Origin: Mantamonas sphyraenae
Taxonomy: Eukaryota > CRuMs > Mantamonadidae
Direction: 5' to 3'
NCBI GenBank assembly: GCA_026936335.1
Contig: JAPMXV010000021.1
Location: 1 to 64,000, forward strand
DNA length: 64,000 nt
Shown: one piece after another, positions 40,501 to 50,260 of the stretch
Layout: every line of letters begins with the position of its first letter
Position numbering within the stretch: position 1 is the first letter of the stretch
Program-made: the position numbers and the translations under genes
The notes under the pieces: model-generated
Told to the model about the DNA's origin: nothing
The model's database searches: none
What the model saw: only the letters and a program-made list of their open reading frames with translations

Positions 40501-43500
40501 AGCCACCGGTCGCCCGCAGCCGCACCACGTTGTCACGATGGTGGAAGATCGACACGCGCGAAGGCGACAGATGCACGTTGGCCACAAGCTCCATCTCCAC
40601 AGTGTGTTCCACCGCCGCTTTGAGCGTGAACGACGCGCGCAGGCCAACCGAGCGCAGCACACGTGCAGAGAACGCGGAAATGCGCGCTCCAATCTTCACC
40701 TTGCCCGTCCAGTCGCCCACGGGCATGGTGCGCCACGACGACGCATCGCCCTCCAACTTTGCCTGCTCCTCGTTGCTGCTCGTCCACGCCACGGGCGTCG
40801 ACGAAAAGTTGTCGAAGCGGTTGCCTTTGTCATCCAGCACATGCGCATCCACACGGATTCGCTGGCTGTTGCGGTACACAAAGCGGTCCGAGCTCTGAGA
40901 GCAGCGCTCGCTCACGTTGCGTGTGCGTTCAGGCACAATCAGCAGCACGTGCGGCTGCTTGCATGCAAACCACAACGTAGCCGTCGCGTTGCCCGGCACC
41001 GTGTTTGTGTGCGACGGCGTGTTGCCAACAAACACACGCAGCTCCTGCTCACCGTACGCCAGACAAGTCAGAACATATGCACCATCTGCCTGCCTCTCGA
41101 TGCGCACTTCTTGCGCCTTGCTCGGCGTCAGTGTCTCCTCGTGCGCAGTCGGATCAAATGGCCACGGCGACGGTCCACCCTGCACCTGCACACGCACAGA
41201 CGACCCGGGCGTAAGCAGCACCTGCGGCGCACCCGACGGCGTGCGTGCCTGCAGCGCTTCGTACGCACCAATCGTAGCCTCTGCACTCACGCCACCGTGG
41301 CTTGCCTCCACGCTCGTGTGGCCCTTGCGCAGCGCCACAAGCGTCAGGCGTCCGCACAGGTGTGCCGCCTGCGACGCCTGTGCGCTGTCACGTGCTGCCG
41401 CTGCTCCTGCGCTCTCAAACACGCTTGTGTCGTGGATGACCCACGCAAGATCCAGGTTGGAGCAGGCCGAGAACACGTTTCCTTCGCCGTCCAGAGCCAC
41501 CACGCTCATGTTCAGCCGCTGCACACTGCCAATCTCCGCCTCTCGCAGTGCTTGCACAAATTCCAGCGCCTTGACCGGCGCCACGTGCACCTCCATGCTG
41601 TCTGCGTTGCTCGGGTTGCGTCTGTCCGCCACACGCACGACCGTGCTGCCCTGTGTTGCCGCAAGCAGCAGTGCTGCCTGATCCACACTCGCCACAGCCG
41701 CATCTGCAACCTCCCAGTAGTACTCCCGGCTGCCACCCTCGGCCGCAAGCTGCAAGCTCTGCTGGCTCCCCTTTTGCGGCGTCGGCAGACGGATGGCGTC
41801 CTGCATGGCCTCGCCACGCACAATGCGCACAGGCGACGTCATCACAATGCGCTGGGCCGCCTTGATGCCTTGCGTACGCAGCTGTACGCGTCCGCGGCCC
41901 ACACGGTTGGTGAACCCCATCAGCTCCACCTCCAGCTTTGTGTCCTTGCTCACCTGAAGCGTGTATCGCCCGTTGCTCTTCAGTTTGGGCGTCTGTGCTG
42001 CCCCCAAGAAGCGCAGGTCCAACGCCACGCTGCTCGTGTTGTACCGGTCGCCTGCAAATGTGTAGCACTGCACGTCCAGCTCATACGTCACTCCGTGCAC
42101 CAGGTGCCACGTGTCCACCGTGCTGCTGTTGCTTTGCAGCGACCCGGGCGCCTGCTCGGCGTACACCGTCATCTCCAGGAATCCCGTGTCGGCCACACGC
42201 ACCAGCGCGCGTGCGTCGTTTTCCGGCATGTCGGCGTCGCTCACGGTCACCTCGGTGGCGCCCAACTGCTTACCCTGCACCTGCGCCAGGTTGTTCACCT
42301 GTGCCACTTTGGCGTCGCCTGTCGACCAGCGAAAGTGGGCGTCCGGCAGCTTGATCTCGGCACGCGCGTTGCCCTTCTTTGTCAGCAACGCGTACGGAAA
42401 CGTCTGGCCACGAAAGATCGTTGTGGCTGAGTAGGGCATCAGCAGCAAGGGTTGGAACACGCTCAGGTCCACGCGAGCAGGTTGCACGTCGGCATAAGCC
42501 TTTTCCTGCAGCACCGCCTGAACGGTCGCCACTCCCGTCTTGATCCCTTTCACCAGAGTTGCAGAGGACAGTTGGCCCTGTGATTCGACCCATTGCCATG
42601 CGATGGCCATGCGTGTCAGTGGCTGTCTCCATGCCTCCATCCCCCTCTCTCTCTCGTCCACTCACAAGCTCTTCCATGGAGCGACGGACCGTAGACACCT
42701 TGATCGAGGCATCCTTGTACGGCACCAACTGCAAGATGCTGTGGGATGGTGCATGAGTGCATGGGTGCAGAGTGTACTGTGTCAGAGTGTGCTCCGCATG
42801 CCTGCCACGTGTCGTAGGCTCCCTGCCGGAAAACACGCCTGGCGCGTGATGCCCTTACCTTGCCGCATTCTTGTACTTGGTGTGGTTCTTGCTCGGCACA
42901 ATGCTCCATTCCACACGCAGACCCTCCACGGTGGAAAACAGGTTGTCTGCGGGTGCATGTCCCGTGTCAGTGTGTGCTCCACCCTCCTCCATCTGCTCGC
43001 CAAGGGTGTTCCACTCACCGTCCGCGTCGAACGCATGAACACCGATCTCCTCCAAATCGTCCACATAGATGCTGCGCGTCGTGTGCGTCACTTCGATGCG
43101 CTGGATACGGTCCACGTGCACTTCACAGCGCAGTAGCTTGCCCGACGCTGAGTGTGTGTGTGTTTGTCATTGCCCTTGCCCTGTCAGTCGCCCGGACCCG
43201 CCAACTATGCGCGCCAAACCTGATCCGCCGCCGCTCAACCGCCTCCCCCCCCGCCCGCTCGCGCTCTCCACCTACCCAGGTGCTCTGCAAACACAATGGT
43301 CTTTTGGCGCCCGCTTTGCGTTGATGTCACACGGATGATTGCACTCTGTGAGCAGCTCGGCTGCGCAGCGTTCTCGAACAGCGGCTTCACCTGCGCCACC
43401 TGCTCGTTTGTCGACGTCCAGCGGTAGCAGCCGTTGTACGCCTCCAAACGATACTCCGTGTCTGTGTTCCGGTCACAATACGGCAGAAGCACGTTCAGCG

Positions 43501-43594
43501 TGCTGATTTCCGGAGCCCCTCCACTGCCCCAAGCCACTGCCGTCAGCATGGCCAGCAGCACAGCCAGCACAGGAACAGCCCCCAGTCTCGTCAT
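37556..43594 (-). CDS. NUP210: Nuclear pore membrane glycoprotein gp210
   Basis: Five exons: 43276-43594, 43019-43147, 42859-42946, 42666-42738 and 37556-42577, giving 1876 residues, close to the size of animal gp210. All four introns carry CTGAC. A signal peptide (MTRLGAVPVLAVLLAMLTA) is followed by gp210 landmarks: NVLLPYCDRNTDTEYRLEA, CYRWTSTNEQVAQV, IIFAEH-type TIVFAEHL, DADGDNLFSTVEGL. Many Ig-like (BIG2-type) domains follow, with GGPSPWPF, FDNFSSTPVAW, TGGSGVFTYAALP and PFSFGLAQIPFRW. One C-terminal helix (VVLVSVMGLAGVWLMRW) precedes a short Arg/Ser-rich pore-side tail. gp210 is a membrane ring protein of the nuclear pore, mostly in the perinuclear space. Splice phases and the joined protein support every exon. 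Confidence 0.95.
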
Positions 43595-43760
43595 CTCTCT
43601 CCCGCTTGATTGCGTTGGGTCTCGCTTCGCATGCACGGCCACACACATCTGTGCAGATGCCACACACACACATGCATATGCATCCATGCTGACATCCACA
43701 TCCATGCACAACCCAATGTCCCCACCCCCATGCCTCCTCCCACCCAGGAAAATCACTCCG
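43595..43760. promoter_or_regulatory. Divergent promoter, 166 bases, with CA/TG-rich tract
   Basis: Lies between the start codons of gp210 (minus) and the canopy-like gene (plus). It contains alternating purine-pyrimidine stretches (cacacacacatgcatatgcatcc, about 43660-43685) and then C-rich sequence before the plus ATG. It is the longest divergent gap in the window. Confidence 0.45.
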
Positions 43761-44499
43761 ATGCGCGTTCCACTCTGCCTCGCTGCCCTCCTCATCCTGG
43801 TTGCGGCCGTGTCCGCCCTGACCCCGAGCCCCGAAAATTGTGAAGGTATGCGTGTGTGTGTGCATGTTGTGGCTTTGTGCGCCCCTGTGTGTGCCTGTGT
43901 GCCCCTACCCAGCCCGTCCGCCTCACCTTTCGTTTCCGCCGCTGACGTCAACTCTCTACGCCGCTCCTTGACCCTCCTCTCCGCTTCCATACGGCCCCAC
44001 AGCCTGTCGGGCCACCATTCTCGAAATCAAAAAGGAGCTGCCCAAGCTCGAACGTCGCTTTGGCAAGCGTGGTACGTGTATAATCGTCCCTGATGCCTCA
44101 CCCCAACCGAGCAGACTTTCCGCTGACTCTTTCCCGCCCCCAGAAATCGCCGTGGTCGAGGCCATGGAGAACATTTGCACCATGGAGCACTTTCGCTCGT
44201 ACGGCTACGCCCCTCCCAAGATGATTGAAGGCTGCACCAACCTCATCGGCGAATTTGACGAGGTCATGGAGCAGCTCCTTGTTGCCAACCAGCCCGACAT
44301 CACGCACCGTCTCTGCGACGTCGTCTCCAAGGCCTGTGAGTACGACGAGGCCAACGTCAAGGAGGAGGGTCCCTCCATCATGATGGACGGCAAGGAGATC
44401 CCAATGCAGGGCAAGGGACCCAGCCAGGGCACCCCGACTCTCACCAGCAGCGAGCAGGTCGACCAGGAGGCCCAAGACAACACCAAAACCGAGCTGTAA
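43761..44499 (+). CDS. Canopy/saposin-like ER-luminal protein ending KTEL
   Basis: Exons 43761-43845, 44003-44071 and 44144-44499 give 169 residues; both introns carry CTGAC. A signal peptide (MRVPLCLAALLILVAAVSA) precedes NCEACRATILEIKKEL, then ICTMEHFRSYGY, EGCTNLIGEFDEVMEQLL and RLCDVVSKACE. The spacing of Cys residues and the amphipathic helices fit a saposin-B/canopy fold. The last four residues are KTEL, a KDEL-like ER-retention signal, so the protein should be ER-resident. Canopy proteins assist folding of particular secreted or membrane clients. Membership is judged from cysteine pattern, size and ER signal; another small saposin-like chaperone is possible. Confidence 0.78.
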
Positions 44500-44557
44500 A
44501 TCGCACGCATGATCGCAACCACAATCACTGAAGCTGCATTCCCTTCTGTCACCTCCT

Positions 44558-47500
44558 TCACAGCGCGTTGTCTTCCTCCTCCTCTGTGTCGTCGTCCGAA
44601 AAATCTTCATCCGAGTCGTCCAGCAGTTCTGTGGTGTGGAATGTCGACAGGTCCACCGCATGAATCGATGGGTTGCTCTCTGCGTTCCCTGTTGCTTCCG
44701 CCTCCTTTTCTTTCTGTGCCTTTTCCGCACGCTTGCGCTTCTGTTCCTCCAGCTTGCGCACAGTGGCCGCCGACGGCGCACGCTTTGTCGTTTTGCGTGT
44801 TTTGATCGTTCGTGTCGCTGCCACGGGTTTCACTGTCGGCGACATCTTCACGCCGCCCTCGCTGTACCCAAGGATTTCGTTCAGCTCCTCGTGGCTCTGC
44901 AGCACATCCTCGTTCTCCAGCTGCTCCTGTCCCAGCACCTCATCCTCCAGAGCATTGATTTCGTACGTCTGATCCTCCTCGGCGGGCTCCGTCATCGTGC
45001 TGCCCGTGCGGCCAGCAGGCGAAATCGTCACAGACGGTCCACGCTGCGGCTCAGGGGTTCCGTTGTGGTGCGAGTGGTGCCTTGCGTTGGTGCGCATGTG
45101 CTGATGATGCGATCCCATGCGTGACTGCGACAACGTCGGTGTGCTCGTGCGCTCAGACTCGTTGGGCGAATCCCCGTCTGCCAACCCGACCCCACCGCTG
45201 CCACCAGCACCCACTCCACCCAAGTGTGCTGCGTGCGTGTGTTGCAAGTCCTTTAGACTCTGACGTTGGCCGTGCATGTTCAGTGCACGCATCGACGTGC
45301 GCAGTCGACGCAGTACCTGCGACGACGCGTCCTCCGGGTGCATCACGTGGTCCACATCGTATCGGTTGCGTCCGGTCCAGTCGCGATGGCTTGGATGGTA
45401 CGCATGCGTCTCGTGGCCCATGTCCTCGTCGTCCGAAATCGCATCCATCATGCCCATCAGATCCACCGTGCGTTCCTGCACCAACCCTCCGCTGTCCTCC
45501 GACACATCTTCCAGATTGCTGTACGAATGCTCCCCATTGCGGTTGGGTCGGCGACGCACACTCGAAGGTACCTGCAGCAGCGCGGGGCCAGGGTGCGAGT
45601 CCATCGTGTGCTGCACAGCGTACGGCCCGTGCTTCGGTCCTTGCAGACCCTTCGCGTGCAGGTGCTGGTCCAACGACATGGGCAGCTTCTGCTCCACGTC
45701 CACCCTGCCTTCCTCCATCGTGGACGGCGACGGTCCCAAAAACTTGGAACGGTGCTGAGCCTTGCCCTCAATCAGCAACTGCCGCAGCTTCTCCTTTGCC
45801 TCCTTCTTCTCGTCGTGCAACAGCGCACGCACGAGCGCGCTCTCCTGGCCACGCTGCGTCAGCACCAGCGGACCGATGTACTTTGTGTCAAACTCCTTCC
45901 AACGCATCCTCCACCCGTCCTCGTCCGACGCAATCACGTCCATGCCGTGGCGCAGCTGCTTGATGCCTCGCATAAACACCTTTTTCGCAAGCGTGTCGTC
46001 CGGTGCAGCCTTGGCCAGCGACACGTGCAGAGATCCGATGATCGGCTTGACCGTCGAGCCCTGCACAAACACCGTGAAGAAGACGTTGAACAGGCACGCA
46101 AACAGCATGGCAGGACGCGCCTGCAGCGACTCCGGAAGCACAAACGCAAGCGCAAATGCAATTGCTCCGCGCAACCCACCGTACGCCATAATCAGCTGAT
46201 CCACCACAGGGATCGGCTTGATGCGCTTGCGGTTTGCCAGCGCCGTCAGCGAAAAGATGCCCACAAAGCGCCACAAGAGACAAAACACAAGCGTCAGCAC
46301 AGCAAGCGACCAGTCCAGCACATACGAATCCAGAGCTGTCGCCACACCCAGAAACATAAACACAATTGTCTCGGCCGTGGTCGACAACATCTTCAGCACG
46401 TACTTGACCACTGCGTGCGTCTGACGCGTCATGTTTGCGTCGGTCCAGTGAGCCATGCCGACACCACAGAACAGGATGGCCATGATACCCGACAGTGACA
46501 GGATCTCTGCCACCACGTAGCTGAGCAGCGAGCACACAATCACAATCACAGGCACAAGCACCTGCAGATGGTGCGTGTGCTTGCACATCATGGCACTCAG
46601 CAGCGCAAACACAATTCCCACCAGCACTCCGCCCAGCGACACCACAAAGAACTTGGCAATGGCCAAGAACGGCGTCCCCGCATCAATCGTCTCCACCGTA
46701 CGCAGACTTTCAAACAGCCGATACAGCACAATCGACACCGCGTCGTTCAACATGCTCTCTCCAAACACAAGCATGTTCAGTGTTTCGTTCACGTGCACCG
46801 CGTCGAAAATCGCAAGCACAGCCACAGGGTCCACCGCGCTCATCAGCGACGCAAACAACATGGCATCCACAAACGTCAGGCTCACCGTGAACCCGCCCGC
46901 AGCCGCTACTCCGTACAGACACGAGCCTGGAGAAGCAGGCCAGGCACGTCCAAGTGTGCGCGCGTGTCAGTGTGGTCATTTGCCGACGTGTGTGCGCGTG
47001 TGTGTGATTGCCTTGCGTCAGCCTTTGTTGCTTCGCGTTGTTGCTTTTCCTTCACCGCCCGATTTCTGCGCATGCTGCAAACGCAGCCCACCTACCAATC
47101 ATCAGGGTGTTGAACAGAGTGTTGACCACAGCAAAAAGAGAAATCGTGCCCAGGTTCACAAAGAACGCCTTTTGAACACCCAAGTAGCCCGCCTCGACGA
47201 TGATTCTGCGTGCAGAGAAAACGCACCCGCGCGTCAGCGAACATTCCACACGCAAGCAATTTCCCAACTGACCGTCGTATATTCTGCGGTTCGACGCCAC
47301 GCATGCAACACACACACACACACACAGACAGACACGTACGTGTGTGCAACTTACGGTGGAATGAGAATCAGGAAAAACACCTCGGGGTCAAACGTGAGGG
47401 GCAGGCCGTCGCTGCCAGTGCCCATCTGGAACAGGCGCAGCACGCCGCCAAACGCGGCGCCCACAAGGATCAGCAACGCACTCTCGGGCACGCGCTTGGT

Positions 47501-47749
47501 CAGCGCCGGGTAGTTGTGGAACAGCATGACGCAGGAGATGGCCACCAACACAAAGACACAGATGGTAAACAGCTCCTCGCCCAGGCCGGCAAAGTGCACT
47601 TGCACAACCTTTACGGGCGCGCCGTCGCTTGCCCCATGCCCTGCATCTGCCTCTCCGCTTGCCAACACACCGGGGCTGATACACAAAGCCAACATACACA
47701 GCACCAGCAGTGCCCTCAACGACACTGTGTGCGCAGGAAACGACGACAT
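44558..47749 (-). CDS. Na+/H+ exchanger (NHE/SLC9 family)
   Basis: Exons 47355-47749, 47096-47205 and 44558-46926 give 957 residues. A cleavable-looking signal sequence starts the protein. The exchanger core follows across the splice joins: FFLILIPP|IIVEAGYLGVQKAFFVNLGTI, NTLMIG|SCLYGVAAAG, SAVDPVAVLAIF, FGESMLNDAVSIVLY, GGLRGAIAFAL. The Asp/Glu/Asn-Asp residues of the ion path are present (SAVDPVAVL, GESMLNDA). The C-terminal 450 residues form a cytosolic regulatory tail with His-rich and acidic segments (LLDDSDEDFSDDDTEEEED). The family swaps Na+ or K+ for H+ across plasma or endomembranes. Which compartment it serves is not clear; the signal sequence and core look like eukaryotic intracellular or plasma-membrane NHEs. 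Confidence 0.92.
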
Positions 47750-47807
47750 TTTCGTGCTCAGCTCTTCGCGCGTTTCTGTTGGCTCGGCGACCGCGCCATC
47801 ACTTCAT

Positions 47808-50180
47808 TCACATCGTCCTCGTCTCACTGCGTCCCCCACTCGTGCTGGTAGAACTGGTGCTGTCGTCCCCATTGTCCACGGCATTCTTGTGAGCCTGCAC
47901 CATGCTGGCCTGGCGCACCATCTCCGTCACGGTTGCCTGGTCGTACGTGGGGTCGTCGTCATCGTCCATGGTCATCATGGTCAGCATGACAGACACCTGC
48001 GCAGAAACCTGGTTCACCTTTTCCTGCAACAAGAACAGACGGTCGGCCTCGCGCTTCTGCGGGCTGTCCTCGTCCGCCACACCCATCACCGACTTGCGCC
48101 TGTTCTTCTTCTCATCCTTGCTCGTGTCTTTGCCCAGCAGCTTGTTGGCCACCTTGGTGATGATGTTGTCCAGCTTCTCCTCGGGCGAGCGCTTCACCGC
48201 ACCCATCTTGGATTCCCTGTCCCGATTCTTCACCTTGTTGTACGCGTCGCTGATGATGGCCAGGAACATGTTCAGCAGGAAGAAGAACACCAGGATGATA
48301 AACACGAAAAAGAAGAGTGGGCCCATGATGCGAGACTCGTATTGCAGCTCAAAGAAGCCCGACGTGTCGCCCAGCATCATCTGCAGCAACACCCAGAACG
48401 TGTCGCCTGTGTTGTCAAAGTGGTTCACGTTGCGTCCAAACAGCAGCGAGCCTGCAGACGCAAAGCCATACATCACAATCAACACAATGAGCGTATGGTA
48501 CAGCAGATTCAGCGAGCTTGTGCCCAGCACACGGTACAGCAGCGACAGCCGCTTGTTCGTCTCAAAGTAGCGGAACAGCAGGAACCAGAACAGGAAGATG
48601 GTAATGGCCAGCAGCGTCACCTCCTGGTCCATGCGCTGCACATACGGACTGAACGAGACAAACGTCTCGCTGTCGATGTCCAGTTTCAAGTTGGCCACCT
48701 CCGACGCAAACGCAATGCGGTTCAGAATCACAATGAGAAACAGGGTGAGGTTGAACAGCTCCACAAGGCCCCAAAAGTCCACCAGGAAGCGCCAGCGCAG
48801 GCGGTGGATGGTGAACGCAATGCGGACAACAAAGTACAAGAAGAACGCAAGCACAAATCCCTCTGCCACCGCGTTGGCCTGTCCGCTGGCATACTGGTAG
48901 CGGAACACGGGCAGGATGTTGATGTTGAACGAGGGATAAACGCCGCCGTCGGCCAGGAACTCAAACAGCAGACGAACCACAGCAAACTCTTGCAGGTTGG
49001 CGTTGTACATCGTCCAGTCCAGAAACACCGCGCGTGTGTGCCTGTCCACAAAGCCCGACGTTTTGGCTTTTTGCAGCCAATCCGCCGTAATGGAGCGGTT
49101 GCGCGAAAAGTTGATGGAGAAGCCAGAGCCCGGCAGCAGCGGGTGGATGCGTCCCCACGTGTCGTACTCGGCGTTCTCTTCGTTCGACTTCCACTTGAAC
49201 GTCATGTTGCCCACGCCAAACGTATCCTGCAGGTCGTACTGTGGCTGCCACTGCGGGTAGCACTGTGTGGGCGAGCCCTTCAGCGCAGGGAACGTTTCGC
49301 ACGCCACGCTCTTTACACGCACCTGGCGCATGCGCACCACGCCCACAACCTTGGCGTACGTCATGAGCACATTGTCACGTGCATAGTCGCCCAGCTGAAG
49401 ATTGTTGGCTGGAAACAGGTTTTCCAACAGGGTGCCTTGCACATACGCCCAGAAATCAAACACTGTGGAGATGCCCAGCATGTCCTTGCGGAATGGAACC
49501 AGGTCTTTGGGCAGTTCGTTGGCCACAAACGCTGTTCGGATGTGCTCATTCCACTGCGCGGCCATGAATGGGTTGTGCTCAGTCGAAACAACTACGCGCC
49601 AAGAAACGTTATGCGGGCGCCCAACGCACACCCACACAGACACACACACACAGCGGTGTCAGCACATACACACGTCTCGCCACCCAATGTCCCTTGTGCC
49701 CACGTCATCGCCTCGTCACGTGCGTCGTACGTGCAGGCGCGGGGCGACTACCACGACGCACGGATGCGCAAAATCGCGAAAATCGAGGGTGAACCCGCAC
49801 ACCGGCAGCATGGACGCCATGTCTGTGTGGCTCCTGGCTGACAGAGAAAGAGAGAGAGAGAGAAAGAGAGAGAACGTACTGGCTGTGAGAAGCAGCAGAA
49901 AGGTGACATAGGCCACGACCTCAAACCAATAGGTCATGGAATGGAGCTTGCGGAGGCGTTCCTTGTCCTCCTCCTGTACGGCCTTGGCTTCTTCCGTGAG
50001 GTCATCGTCCACGCTCTTGTGTCTGTTGTGCATCTTGAGCAGTTGCATGGAGCGATGGCGCTTCGAGCGAGCGCTCTTGCTTTCGGCTGCACCCAGTGAG
50101 TCCATGTCGATGGACACCTCCTTCTTCTTTGGCTCCTCCGCCTTGTTGCGTCGGAAAATCGACGCACGTCTCGTGGACAT
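47808..50180 (-). CDS. PKD2: Polycystin-2 (TRPP) cation channel
   Basis: Exons 49880-50180 and 47808-49591 give 694 residues. The intron contains CTGAC, a GA/CT tract (about 49846-49874) and CA repeats. The N-terminal cytosolic part is basic (KRHRSMQLLKMHNRHKS) and leads to TM1 (VVAYVTFLLLLTAS). A large extracellular polycystin domain follows (WNEHIRTAFV, FDFWAYVQGTLLENLF, AVVRLLFEFLADGGVYPS). The TM2-TM6 core has FFLYFVVRIAFT, NLTLFLIVILNRIAF and the pore region FWVLLQMMLGDTSGFFEL, whose LGD matches the polycystin/mucolipin filter, then NMFLAIISDAYN. A coiled C-terminal segment follows; there is no clear EF-hand. Polycystin-2 acts in cilia or ER as a Ca2+-permeable channel. Confidence 0.93.
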
Positions 50181-50260
50181 TGTATAAGGGTGGTGCAAGA
50201 GAAGGACTGTGTGGTTAGAAACCGGATGGGTGTTGTGGGGATGGTTTTGATTGGGATGGA

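Noticed and set aside
47290-47330. CA/TG microsatellite as a promoter element
   Set aside because: It lies inside the first intron of the exchanger, and similar tracts occur in many introns here, so it is probably simple-sequence background.
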